Assembly: GCA_035686365.1 (NCBI GenBank)
Contig: DASRZM010000034.1
Coordinates: 1 to 40,177, forward strand
DNA: 40,177 bases
Direction of reading: 5' to 3'
Source of the DNA: DASRZM01 sp035686365
GTDB taxonomy: Bacteria; Pseudomonadota; Gammaproteobacteria; Xanthomonadales; Xanthomonadaceae
The notes under the pieces are model-generated. The model did not search any database, was not told the DNA's origin, and worked only from the letters and a program-made list of their open reading frames with translations. Positions 1 to 7,760 of this stretch are shown piece after piece (within the stretch, counting starts at the first letter, position 1; each line of letters opens with the position of its first letter). Made by a program: the position numbers and the translations under genes.

Positions 1-1
1 G

Positions 2-172
2 GGCGCCTCGGCCTCCGGCGCCGGCCCGGTGCGGCGCTACGCGCTCGGCTTATCGCCGATCGCCGGCTTCGCCGACCCGCAGCGGCCCGACGAGACGCCG
101 TTCCTGCACGTGATGTGCGCCAACGACGGCGGCCGGCCAGGCGCTGGTACAGGATATGGCGCATCGGGTTGA
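2..172 (+). CDS. C-terminal fragment of an unidentified protein, cut by the window edge
   Basis: An open plus-strand frame enters from the left edge and stops at 170-172. Nearly every codon ends in G or C up to about base 137 (the peptide contains YALGLSPIAGFADPQRPDE), as expected for real coding sequence in this genome. After about base 137 the codon pattern collapses although the frame stays open for another 35 bases, and the opposite strand starts to look coding instead. The real C-terminus may therefore be disrupted near base 137. I do not recognise the family. Confidence 0.35.
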   Translation, partial: GASASGAGPVRRYALGLSPIAGFADPQRPDETPFLHVMCANDGGRPGAGTGYGASG

Positions 173-239
173 AGTACCGGTCGGCGTACGTTTTGGGGAA
201 CAGGTACTCTGGCCGCGGTGGCCATTGCAGGAGGACGGC

Positions 240-605
240 ATGCAGACCGACCAGAAGATCGATTACCTGGAACTGCCGGCGCGCGATTTCGACGCGGTGC
301 AGAGGTTTTACGAGCAAGCCTTCGGCTGGACGTTCGTCGACTATGGGCCCGCCTATCGCGCCTTCAGCGACGGCAAAATCGAGGGCGGCTTCCGTCATGC
401 CGACGCCCGGTCCACGACCGCGAACGGCGGCGCCCTGATCGTCCTCTACGCGGTGGATCTGGAGGCGACCAGGGAGCGCGTGCTGGCCAGCGGCGGGACG
501 CTGCTGCTGGACATCTTCGCGTTCCCGGGTGGCCGCAGGTTCCACTTTGCCGATCCGAATGGAAACGAGCTGGCGGTGTGGTCGGACAAACCCGGATCAG
601 GCTAG
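240..605 (+). CDS. VOC family (glyoxalase/bleomycin resistance-like) protein
   Basis: A 121-residue single-domain protein of the vicinal oxygen chelate superfamily. The N-terminal beta-alpha unit IDYLELPARDFDAVQRFYE, the following FGWTF and the C-terminal FADPNGNELAVWS are the usual signatures of this fold. Proteins of this length are usually metal-dependent lyases, isomerases or binding proteins that dimerise; the substrate cannot be told from sequence. The ATG at 240 is chosen because an AGGAGG ribosome site lies just upstream (about 229-234) and the fold begins a few residues later; an earlier in-frame ATG at 156 would add non-homologous residues. It stands alone, and its upstream DNA looks rearranged. 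Confidence 0.85.
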   Translation: MQTDQKIDYLELPARDFDAVQRFYEQAFGWTFVDYGPAYRAFSDGKIEGGFRHADARSTTANGGALIVLYAVDLEATRERVLASGGTLLLDIFAFPGGRRFHFADPNGNELAVWSDKPGSG

Positions 606-662
606 CAGGCTTTTATTCAACAACCTGTGCGCCGACCTCGATGCGGCGCTGGCCGCGGCGCT

Positions 663-1145
663 TCAGTCGCGGAAGTTGTCGAACTGCAGAGGCAGCTCGT
701 AGTCGCCGGCGCGCAGCAGCGCCATCGCCGCCTGCAGGTCGTCGCGCTTCTTGCCGCTCACGCGCAGCTTCTCGCCCTGGATCTGCGCCTCGACCTTCAG
801 TTTGGCCTGCTTCACGGCGGCGACGATCTTCTTCGCCACCGCCTGCTCGATGCCCTGCCTGACCGTCACCTTCTGGCGGGCGCCGGCGACGTTGGTCTCG
901 ACCTTGCCTTCGTCCAGGCAGCGGACGTCGATCCTGCGGCCGGCCAGGCGCTGGCGCAGGATCTGGCGCATCTGGTCGAGCTGGAACTCGCTGGGCGCCG
1001 ACAGCTCGATGAAGTTCCCGGCAAGCTCGAACTTCGCGTCGGTGCCGCGGAAATCGAAACGGTTGACGAGCTCGCGGTTGGCCTGGTCGACGGCGTTGGT
1101 CAGCTCGTGCCGGTCGACTTCCGAGACGATATCGAAGGAGGGCAT
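663..1145 (-). CDS. yajQ: YajQ family cyclic di-GMP-binding protein
   Basis: The 160-residue product is a clear YajQ: it opens with MPSFDIVSEVDRHELTNAV, followed by NRFDFRGTDAKFEL, and ends with LPLQFDNFRD, matching the family from end to end in two ferredoxin-like halves. YajQ-type proteins bind nucleotides; in Xanthomonas campestris the homologue binds cyclic di-GMP and works with a transcription factor in virulence control (established for that homologue, inferred here). The protein is predicted to be cytoplasmic. It is a single gene on the minus strand, divergent from the secreted protein at 1432. A large GGDEF-EAL protein encoded at 15.1-18.1 kb could in principle make or break the ligand. 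Confidence 0.95.
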   Translation of the reverse strand: MPSFDIVSEVDRHELTNAVDQANRELVNRFDFRGTDAKFELAGNFIELSAPSEFQLDQMRQILRQRLAGRRIDVRCLDEGKVETNVAGARQKVTVRQGIEQAVAKKIVAAVKQAKLKVEAQIQGEKLRVSGKKRDDLQAAMALLRAGDYELPLQFDNFRD

Positions 1146-1431
1146 TGGATGGCCTGTGGCGCCGGGAGCGGCAAGGGTACCGGAGTGACCCGCCCGCGTG
1201 CAGGCAAGCCAGGCGCACGCCGGTCACGGCGGCGCCTGCGTGCGATACCGCACACACGCGCTGCCGGATCCGCGCTATGGTGGAGGGAGTACCCCGCCAG
1301 TGGCAGGCGACATCGCCGCAAAGGGGCGGAGGGGTCGATCTTACCCGGCCACGATGGTCGCGGTGCCCGCCTGGAGTGCGGGCCCGCCGCAGGGGTCGAA
1401 GGGAGACCTCATCCAAGCTAAGGACAACACC

Positions 1432-1881
1432 ATGAACGCACCACGCGCTTTGATCGCAGTCGCGGCGCTGCTGTTCGCGTCGGCGGCCTGGGGCCAGCTC
1501 AGGCCCTTCCATGATTACGACATCGGGACCGAAGTCGAGGTCGTGACCACGGTCCGTGTACAGGCGAACATGATCGACGACTACCTGGAAGGCATCAAGC
1601 AGACCTGGGTGGCATCGGGCGAACTGGCCAAGTCGCTCGGCCAGATGAAGGGCTATGCCGTCTACATCAGCGAGATGCCGAACTCGGGCGATTTCAACAT
1701 CGTGCTGGTCGAATCCTTCGCCAGCGGCGCCGATCTGGAGCCGTCGAAGGAACGCTACGACGCCTTCATGAAGGCGTGGGGCCAGGCCAACGAAGACAAG
1801 ACCCGCGAGATCGTCAAGAACTATCCGGCGATGCGCGAGATCACCGGCCAGTACCGTCTGCGCGAGATCACCTTCAAGTAG
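1432..1881 (+). CDS. Small secreted protein of unknown function
   Basis: The 149-residue product begins with a clear signal peptide (basic start, hydrophobic stretch AVAALLFASAAWG, cleavage probably after AWG), so it should be exported to the periplasm. The mature part is polar and helix-rich (VQANMIDDYLEGIKQTW, FMKAWGQANEDKTREI) and reads like a dimeric alpha-beta barrel or periplasmic stress protein, but I do not recognise a named family. The ATG is preceded by a TAAGGA ribosome site. A perfect 13-bp hairpin follows the stop and separates it from convergent fabB. Confidence 0.75.
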   Translation: MNAPRALIAVAALLFASAAWGQLRPFHDYDIGTEVEVVTTVRVQANMIDDYLEGIKQTWVASGELAKSLGQMKGYAVYISEMPNSGDFNIVLVESFASGADLEPSKERYDAFMKAWGQANEDKTREIVKNYPAMREITGQYRLREITFK

Positions 1882-1911
1882 GCGAGCGCAACATCGGACA
1901 CCCAATCGCGA

Positions 1912-1939
1912 CCGGCAGGATCCCGCGGGATCCTGCCGG
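1912..1939. terminator. Bidirectional hairpin between convergent genes
   Basis: A perfect inverted repeat with 13-base arms (1912-1924 and 1927-1939) and a two-base centre lies between the stop of the secreted protein gene (1881) and the stop of fabB (1942). Its position between convergent genes suggests a shared terminator, although no clear T-run follows on either strand. Confidence 0.65.
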
Positions 1940-1941
1940 CA

Positions 1942-3150
1942 CTAGACCACCCCGAACACCAGGCTGGCGTTGGTGCCGCCGAAGCCGAAGCTGTTGGACA
2001 TCGCCGTGCGCAAGCGCACTTCGCGGCTCTCCCGCAGGATCGGAAAGCCCTCGGCGCGCGGGTCCAGCTGCTCGATGTTGGCCGAGCCTGCCAGGAAGCC
2101 CTCGCGCAGCATCAGCAGCACGTAGATCGCCTCGTGTGCGCTGGCGGCCCCCAGCGAATGCCCGGACAGGGCCTTGGTCGACGACAGGGGCGGGCAGCGG
2201 GAGCCGAACACCTCGCCAATGGCCTCCAGTTCCACCAGGTCGCCGAGCGCGGTGCTGGTGCCGTGGGTGTTGATGTAGTCGACCGGTCCGGTCACGCCAT
2301 CCAGTGCCATGCGCATGCAGCGCGTCGCGCCCTCGCCGGTGGGCGTCACCATGTCGGCGCCGTCCGAGGTCACGCCGTAGCCGAGCAGTTCGGCGTGGAT
2401 TCGGGCGCCGCGGGCGCGGGCGTGCTCGAAGTCTTCCAGAACCAGCATGCCGGCGCCGCCGGCGATGACGAAACCGTCGCGCTGGGCGTCGTAGGGACGC
2501 GATGCCTGCCCGGGCCGGTCGTTGAAGTGCGTGGACAGCGCGCCCATGGCGTCGAACTGCGCGGTCATGCCCCAGTGCAGTTCCTCTCCGCCGCCGGCGA
2601 ACACGACGTCCTGGCGACCGCTGCGGATCAGGTCGGCGGCGGCCCCGATGCAGTGCGCCGAAGTGGCGCAGGCCGCCGCGAGCGAGAAACTGACGCCGAG
2701 GATGCCGAAGGTGGTTGCCAGCGTGGCCGAGACCGTCGAGCACATCGTGCGCGGCACCATGTAGGGACCGACCCGGCGCAGCCCGCGCTGGCGCAGCAGG
2801 TCGGCGGTCTCGATCTGCCAGCGGCTGGAAGCGCCCCCGGAACCCGCGACCAGGCCGGTGCGCACGTGCCGGACCCGATCCGGTTCCAGCCCGGCGTCGG
2901 CGATCGCATCGCGCAGCGCGATCCAGGAATAGGCCGCCGCGTCGCCCATGAAACGACGGATCCGGCGGTCGATCTGGGCTTCCAGGTCGATCTGCGGCAC
3001 GCCGGCGACCTGGCTGCGCAGGCCCAGTTCGGCGTACTCGGGGATATGCCCGATGCCGGAGCGGCCATCGCGGAGGGCATTGGCCACCGTGTCCAGGGTG
3101 TTGCCCAGGCACGAAACGATGCCCATGCCGGTCACTGCCACTCGGCGCAT
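1942..3150 (-). CDS. fabB: 3-oxoacyl-[acyl-carrier-protein] synthase I (FabB-type)
   Basis: Beta-ketoacyl-ACP synthase of 402 residues. It condenses malonyl-ACP with acyl-ACP and, with FabA, extends the cis-3-decenoyl intermediate in anaerobic-type unsaturated fatty acid synthesis. The catalytic triad is visible: Cys161 in AAACATSAHCIG, His296 in NTHGTST and His331 in GHSLGAA; the C-terminal FGFGGTNASLVF is typical of KAS I/II. The start MRRVAVTGMG is the normal family start. The gene begins two bases after the fabA stop, so the two are surely co-transcribed and probably translationally coupled. The pairing with fabA is what distinguishes it from fabF. Confidence 0.94.
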   Translation of the reverse strand: MRRVAVTGMGIVSCLGNTLDTVANALRDGRSGIGHIPEYAELGLRSQVAGVPQIDLEAQIDRRIRRFMGDAAAYSWIALRDAIADAGLEPDRVRHVRTGLVAGSGGASSRWQIETADLLRQRGLRRVGPYMVPRTMCSTVSATLATTFGILGVSFSLAAACATSAHCIGAAADLIRSGRQDVVFAGGGEELHWGMTAQFDAMGALSTHFNDRPGQASRPYDAQRDGFVIAGGAGMLVLEDFEHARARGARIHAELLGYGVTSDGADMVTPTGEGATRCMRMALDGVTGPVDYINTHGTSTALGDLVELEAIGEVFGSRCPPLSSTKALSGHSLGAASAHEAIYVLLMLREGFLAGSANIEQLDPRAEGFPILRESREVRLRTAMSNSFGFGGTNASLVFGVV

Positions 3151-3152
3151 GC

Positions 3153-3668
3153 TCAGAACCCTTCCGTGGACGTGAACAGCCCGACCCGCAGCCCGCGGGC
3201 CTGGTAGATCTCGCGGCCATCCACGGACAAGTGACCGTCGGCGATCACCATCGACATGCGCTGCCGCAGGACCCGCCGCACGTCGACCTGGTAGCTCACC
3301 TGCTGCGCATCGGGCAGCACCTGCCCGACGAAGCGCACCTCGCCCACGCCCAGGGCGCGGCCGCGGCCGGGCAGGCCGCTCCAGGTCAGGAAGAACCCGG
3401 CGAGCTGCCACAGGGCGTCCAGGCCCAGGCAGCCGGGCATCACCGGATCGTCCTGGAAGTGGCAGGCGAAGAACCACAGGTCCGGGTGGATGTCGAGCTC
3501 GGCCCTGACGATCCCTTTTCCATACCGCCCACCGCTGTCGGAGATCTCCACGATGCGGTCGAACATCAGCATCGGCGGTGCCGGAAGGCGGCCGTTCTCG
3601 CGTCCGAACAGCTCGCCGCGCGAGCATGCGAGCAATTGGTCGCGGTCCAGGGAAGTTGCGGGGCTCAT
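3153..3668 (-). CDS. fabA: 3-hydroxydecanoyl-ACP dehydratase/isomerase FabA
   Basis: Bifunctional dehydratase and trans-2/cis-3 isomerase that introduces the double bond of unsaturated fatty acids. The 171-residue length and numbering match E. coli FabA: catalytic His70 lies in FFACHFQDDPVMPG and Asp84 in LGLDALWQL. The N-terminus (SLDRDQLLACSRGELFG) is family-typical and fixes the start. First gene of the fabA-fabB operon; the promoter must lie between 3669 and 3872, shared with the divergent gene at 3873. I could not identify a FabR or FadR operator there. Confidence 0.95.
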   Translation of the reverse strand: MSPATSLDRDQLLACSRGELFGRENGRLPAPPMLMFDRIVEISDSGGRYGKGIVRAELDIHPDLWFFACHFQDDPVMPGCLGLDALWQLAGFFLTWSGLPGRGRALGVGEVRFVGQVLPDAQQVSYQVDVRRVLRQRMSMVIADGHLSVDGREIYQARGLRVGLFTSTEGF

Positions 3669-3872
3669 GTGCTTCCGGTGGCGTGGGGAACGCGGCAGTT
3701 TCCATGTTTGCGGACGCACCGGCAATGACCGGGATCCAGGCCCGGTTCCATACGCCTGCGCACGGTCTGGGCCCGCAGCAGCGGTACGATGGGTCGCGCC
3801 GGGTGCCGTTCGCATCGGCGTGTGCCCGGCATTTGGTATCGTCAGAATACAACCAGGAGAGGGGAGTATCCG

Positions 3873-4697
3873 ATGAAACTGACCATCCGGACGATGGTGC
3901 TGTTGCCGCTGCTGGCGGTGGCGACCGCCGCGGTGGGCCTTGAGCCGGGCTCGGCCAGCGGCCAGTTCACGGTCAACGGCCAGTCCGTGGAGCTGCGGCA
4001 TGCCTATGCCTACCGCGAGGCCAAGGGGTTCTACAACGACAGCGATCCGACCTGGACGCTGGTGTTCACGGCCGAACCGGTGGCCGCTCGCGATATCGAC
4101 GACCACTTCCTGGACCCCTCCGTGCGCATCGGGCTGACCTTGACCTCGGAGTTCGGCGATCAGCCGGCACTGCAGGTGCTCTCGCAGAACCTGCGTAGCG
4201 GTTCATTCAGCCTGTCCGGCGGCGAGGATCCGGTGCTGGCGCTGGAGCACAGCGGCCCGGATGCGTTCTCGGGGCGGATCCACCATGCTGAGCCGCGGAC
4301 CTTTTTCGAGGACACCTACCAGTACGACGTCACCTTCCATGCGGCGGTTTCGGACCCGGACGCACCCATCGGCGACCCGCTGCCGGCCGATGGCGGCCAG
4401 CCCGGGGCGGCCTATCGCGCCTGGACCAAGGCGATCCATGCCGGCGACATCGCTGCCCTGAAGCAGATGGTGGCGCCGGACATGGCCGCCGCGCTGGACG
4501 AGCCCGACGCCAAGGAGTCGCTGGAGTTCATGGCCCTGATGACCCCGCGCGAGGTCCGCATCGTCAGCGGCTCCAGCGACGGCGAAACCGCCGTGCTGCA
4601 CATCGAGGGGACCATGGACGACCAGCCGGTCAAGGGCACGGTGACCCTGGTGCGCAATGGCGAGCACTGGATTCCCACCGAGTCCTCGGTGCAATAA
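3873..4697 (+). CDS. Secreted protein with NTF2-like C-terminal domain
   Basis: A 274-residue protein with a signal peptide (MKLTIRTMVLLPLLAVATAAVG). The first half is a beta-rich domain (FTVNGQSVELRHAYAYRE, TWTLVFTAEPV) of a kind seen in secreted proteins of this group; I cannot name it. The second half, from about residue 180 (AYRAWTKAIHAGDIAALKQMV, then GTVTLVRNGEHWIP), resembles DUF4878/NTF2-like lipid- or ligand-binding cones. The ATG follows a strong purine-rich ribosome site (about 3861-3867). A possible extended -10 TGGTATCGT lies at 3834-3842. It is divergent from fabA; no function is assigned. Confidence 0.8.
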   Translation: MKLTIRTMVLLPLLAVATAAVGLEPGSASGQFTVNGQSVELRHAYAYREAKGFYNDSDPTWTLVFTAEPVAARDIDDHFLDPSVRIGLTLTSEFGDQPALQVLSQNLRSGSFSLSGGEDPVLALEHSGPDAFSGRIHHAEPRTFFEDTYQYDVTFHAAVSDPDAPIGDPLPADGGQPGAAYRAWTKAIHAGDIAALKQMVAPDMAAALDEPDAKESLEFMALMTPREVRIVSGSSDGETAVLHIEGTMDDQPVKGTVTLVRNGEHWIPTESSVQ

Positions 4698-4949
4698 CGC
4701 GTCCGCGCGCGGAACGACTCCGGGGCTGGAGCCTTCCACAAAGAGCGTGAGCCCGCCGCGCGCGGAGGGTGTCAGTACGGCGCTGCGCCCATCGTCGAGG
4801 TGGTACAGACCGGCGCGACGGTCCAATTCGGCCACGTCCAGCGGAATCGGGTGCGCCGCGGCGAAGCCGTGTCTTTGCACGCTGCAGGCGCAGCCGATGG
4901 CGGCCAGCAGCAGGGTGACAGCGGCGACAGATACGCCAGGCAACTGCAT
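4698..4949 (-). pseudogene. Stub of a lipoprotein gene, probably truncated
   Basis: A minus-strand frame starts at 4949, 30 bases after the AraC-type gene, with a lipoprotein-like signal (VTLLLAAIGCAC) and about 80 residues of convincing coding sequence (AELDRRAGLYHLDDG, GLTLFVEGS), similar in style to the tail domain of beta-lactamase-related proteins. The frame stays open to 4203, but from 4697 it runs antisense through the convergent secreted-protein gene and loses coding character. The simplest reading is a gene whose 3' part has been lost. A short functional lipoprotein is possible but less likely. Confidence 0.4.
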
Positions 4950-4978
4950 TCGGAGCCCCGCTCACGGGAGGACGCGGC

Positions 4979-5683
4979 TCATACAAGCAGTGGGCGCGTG
5001 GTGTCGGCTTGAACGGATTTGATGTGGCGACGCAGCTGGGCCGGCGTGCTGTCGGCATACATGCGGCAGAGCCGGTTCAAATGGCTCTGGTCCGCCAGGC
5101 CCGACCCGGTCGCGACCATCGCAATGGGCTCGTCGCCTCCGAGCAGCGTCAGCGCCAGCCGCCAGCGCCATTCGCGGCGGAGTGCCGCCGGCGACATGCC
5201 ATGGGACTGCTTCAAAGCACGGCTTGCATGCTCGGGGGACACTCCCAGGCGTTTCGCGATGTCGCCGATACTTGCAGTGGTCTGCCGAAGTTCCGCGACG
5301 AAGGCGCTTTGCCAGCCAGGCAGTGGCGCCCAGGCTTCCGGCGTTGCCGGTGCCAGCGAATCCAGAAGTTCAAGATCACCTGCAAAAATCGCCTCCGCCG
5401 TGCGCACGTCCTTCGCGCGCATGACCCGAAGCGAGCTGCCGGCAGCCACCCCGGCGAGGACCATGTTCATCGTGCGCACATCGTGGCTGCCGAACCGGTC
5501 ACGATGGGCGTGATACGGGGGATGGATCAGCACTGTCCCTGCTTCGCAGTGCACCGGCCCGTCGGCGCTGTACTCGACGTAGGCGCCTTCCAGAACCATC
5601 GTTACATATGCGTTGCCATGCCGGTGCGTCGGCAACTCCGCTCCTGCCGCATGCCGTGTTTCGTAGCTGATCGCAGGGGTCAT
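4979..5683 (-). CDS. AraC family transcriptional regulator with cupin sensor domain
   Basis: A 234-residue regulator. The N-terminal half is a cupin-type ligand domain (THRHGNAYVTMVLEG, GTVLIHPPYHAHRDRFG); the C-terminal third is the double helix-turn-helix of the AraC family (SIGDIAKRLGVSPEHASRALKQ and SGLADQSHLNRLCRMYADS followed by TPAQLRRH). The protein is cytoplasmic and DNA-binding; the inducer is unknown. Histidine spacing in the cupin would allow metal binding. It ends 30 bases before the lipoprotein stub at 4949, so that was probably its operon partner or target. Confidence 0.9.
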   Translation of the reverse strand: MTPAISYETRHAAGAELPTHRHGNAYVTMVLEGAYVEYSADGPVHCEAGTVLIHPPYHAHRDRFGSHDVRTMNMVLAGVAAGSSLRVMRAKDVRTAEAIFAGDLELLDSLAPATPEAWAPLPGWQSAFVAELRQTTASIGDIAKRLGVSPEHASRALKQSHGMSPAALRREWRWRLALTLLGGDEPIAMVATGSGLADQSHLNRLCRMYADSTPAQLRRHIKSVQADTTRPLLV

Positions 5684-5784
5684 TCAACAGTCTCCGGACC
5701 GTGAAGTGGACCATTGCAGGCCAGTGTAACGACTACCGGCCCCCGACAACGGGTCGGCGCACACGCGTCCGCACGCTCTTCGCC

Positions 5785-6663
5785 TCAGCCGATCAGCGTG
5801 ACCTCGTGGTCGGCTGCGGCGGCGAGGTCGCGCCCGTGCTGGCGGCGGGCCGCCTCCTGGCGGGCGTCGTCGATGGCGGCGATGACCGACTCGACGTCCG
5901 CCGGCGCATCGTCGAACGCGAACTCGCCGGTCAGTTCGCTGTCCGGGCGCAGTTCGCCGAGCTGGTAGAGCGCCCACATCTCGTCGGCATGGCGCGTTGC
6001 CAGCAGCTCCGGCGCGCAATGGCCCAGGCAGCCGGTCAGGTTGCCGACGTCGCGGCGCAGCATCGCCAGTGCGTTGTTGTTGCCGGCGGCGTCGACCACC
6101 TGCGGCAGATCGATGATCACCGGCCCGTGCGCCGACATCAGCACGTTGTAGGGCGAAAGGTCGCCGTGGATCAGCCCGATGCACAGCATGCGCACGACCT
6201 GCCCGACCAGGAAGCGGTGGCACTGGCGCGCCTGTCCGGGGTCGAGTGCGACCTCGCCCAGCCAGGGTGCCGGCGCGCCGTCGGCGCCGGCGATCAGTTC
6301 CATGACCAGCACGCCGTTGTAGTACCCGTATGGCCGCGGTACGCGCACGCCGGCATCGGACAGCCGGTACAGCGCATCGACCTCGGCGTTCTTCCATGCG
6401 GCCTCGGCCTGGAGGCGGCCGTAACGGGTGCTCCTGGACATCGCGCGCGACTCGCGGCTGCCGCGCGCGCGCCGGCCTTCCTGGTATTGGGCGCGGTGCT
6501 GGAAGCTGCGCTGTGCCATGTCCTTGTAGACTTTCGCGCAGCGCAGCTCGGTGCCGGCGCGCACGACGTAGACGGCCGCCTCCTTGCCGCTCTTGAGCGG
6601 CCGCACGACGGCGTCGATGATGCCGTCCTCGATCAGGGGCTGCAGGTCGCTGGGAATTCTCAT
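5785..6663 (-). CDS. RIO-type serine protein kinase
   Basis: A 292-residue atypical kinase of the RIO family. The nucleotide loop is SGKEAAVYVV (about 25-34) with Lys44 in CAKVYKD; the catalytic loop is HGDLSPYN (His166, Asp168, Asn173) and the metal-binding Asp185 lies in IIDLPQ. The arginine-rich insert between about residues 50 and 82 is typical of bacterial members and suggests RNA or ribosome contact. Archaeal and eukaryotic RIO kinases act in small-subunit ribosome maturation; the bacterial role is not settled. Start: ATG at 6663 (MRIPSDLQPL) fits the family better than a further ATG nine codons upstream. Confidence 0.9.
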   Translation of the reverse strand: MRIPSDLQPLIEDGIIDAVVRPLKSGKEAAVYVVRAGTELRCAKVYKDMAQRSFQHRAQYQEGRRARGSRESRAMSRSTRYGRLQAEAAWKNAEVDALYRLSDAGVRVPRPYGYYNGVLVMELIAGADGAPAPWLGEVALDPGQARQCHRFLVGQVVRMLCIGLIHGDLSPYNVLMSAHGPVIIDLPQVVDAAGNNNALAMLRRDVGNLTGCLGHCAPELLATRHADEMWALYQLGELRPDSELTGEFAFDDAPADVESVIAAIDDARQEAARRQHGRDLAAAADHEVTLIG

Positions 6664-6730
6664 GGCCGCGCGGTGGACGAAAGCGCGCAAGGGTACGCGC
6701 TTGCGCCGCCGGGCGCATGAACGGCGCCCT

Positions 6731-6754
6731 GCCGGCTGGTTTTCAACAGCCGGC
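6731..6754 (-). terminator. Hairpin at the end of the methyltransferase gene
   Basis: Arms gccggctg (6731-6738) and cagccggc (6747-6754) form a perfect 8-bp stem around an eight-base AT-rich loop, overlapping the stop codon of the minus-strand methyltransferase. It is a likely transcription end, though without a T-run. Confidence 0.5.
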
Positions 6755-7650
6755 TAGCCGGGATTGCGCGCGGTCACGAACCAGGTGCTCGACGGCGCCC
6801 AGACACCGTCATCGTGCGTGTACTTGTCCAGCACCCGGCTGAGCGCGGCGACGACCTGGTCCCTGCGCCGGGCGCCTTCTTCGCCGGCCAGCCGGATGAT
6901 CTCGCCGGCAGGGCCCAGGTTCATCGCGAACTCGATCGCCTCGTCCAGGTCCCGGCCGATGCAGATGTCGGTGTCGAAGCGCTCGAAGGTGATGCGGTCG
7001 TAGCCGACCGCCAGCAGCATGTCGCTGACCATGTCGGGGCCCGCCATCGAGAACGGACCGGGGCCGCAGTGCACCTGGTCTGTGTCCTCGTGCGAGACCA
7101 CCGGCACGATCTCCCGCACGCACGTCTCGGCCTCGTGCACCCAGGGATTGTCCTCGCGGCGGCGCCACACGATCATCGTCATCTCGCCGCCCGGCGCCAG
7201 CGCCAGACGGATGTTGCGCATCGCTGCACCAGGCAGGTTGAAGAACATCGTGCCGAAGCGGGCGAACGCGCGGTCGTAGGGGCCATGCAGGTCGTCGTAC
7301 TGCACGTCGGCGACGAAGAACGTCGCATTCCCGACGCCGGCCGCGCGGGCCTCCTGTCGGGCGGCCTCGATGAAGTTCGACGCGCAGTCCACGCCGACGG
7401 CCTCGCCCTGGGGACCGACGCTGCGCGCGATCCGCTGGGTGCTGTCGCCGAACCCGCAGCCCACGTCCAGCACGCGCGCGCCGCGCGGGTGCGGATGCCG
7501 CGCGAGCGCCTCGTCGCTGTGACCGGACAGGCCCGACACCAGCAGGTGCTTGAAGCGGCAGAACTTGTCGAACAGGATCGTGTTCCAGGCCTCGACGACG
7601 ATGGCGTTGTCGTCGCCGGGCGCATGCGCTGCAACCGGATCGGTGTTCAT
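6754..7650 (-). CDS. Class I SAM-dependent methyltransferase
   Basis: A 298-residue cytoplasmic methyltransferase. Motif I VLDVGCGFGDS starts at about residue 60, the acidic residue after strand 2 is in AVGVDCAS, and motif post-I is in FFVADVQYDDLHGPYD; LALAPGGEMTMIVW is the usual strand-5 region. The whole layout (N-terminal helical cap, FGTMFFNLPGAAMRNIR) resembles UbiE/COQ5-like small-molecule methyltransferases, but this is too weak to name a substrate. It stands about 110 bases downstream of the NYN-domain gene on the same strand. Confidence 0.85.
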   Translation of the reverse strand: MNTDPVAAHAPGDDNAIVVEAWNTILFDKFCRFKHLLVSGLSGHSDEALARHPHPRGARVLDVGCGFGDSTQRIARSVGPQGEAVGVDCASNFIEAARQEARAAGVGNATFFVADVQYDDLHGPYDRAFARFGTMFFNLPGAAMRNIRLALAPGGEMTMIVWRRREDNPWVHEAETCVREIVPVVSHEDTDQVHCGPGPFSMAGPDMVSDMLLAVGYDRITFERFDTDICIGRDLDEAIEFAMNLGPAGEIIRLAGEEGARRRDQVVAALSRVLDKYTHDDGVWAPSSTWFVTARNPG

Positions 7651-7760
7651 GGCCTGTCCCTCCGCGACCCATTCTGCCCCGCACCGGGCGGTGGCGCCAC
7701 GGGGCGGCCGGGATCCGGTTCCGGGCGCGCGTCCAAGGCGCGAGAGCGGCCGCGCCGGCG

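Noticed and set aside
1146..1431. A small gene or RNA in the 286 bases between yajQ and the secreted protein gene
   Set aside because: No frame shows coding bias and no stable RNA-like fold or tRNA was seen; it is probably only promoter DNA.
3669..3872. A FabR/FadR-type operator in front of fabA
   Set aside because: No convincing inverted operator could be seen; only a weak extended -10 facing the divergent gene.
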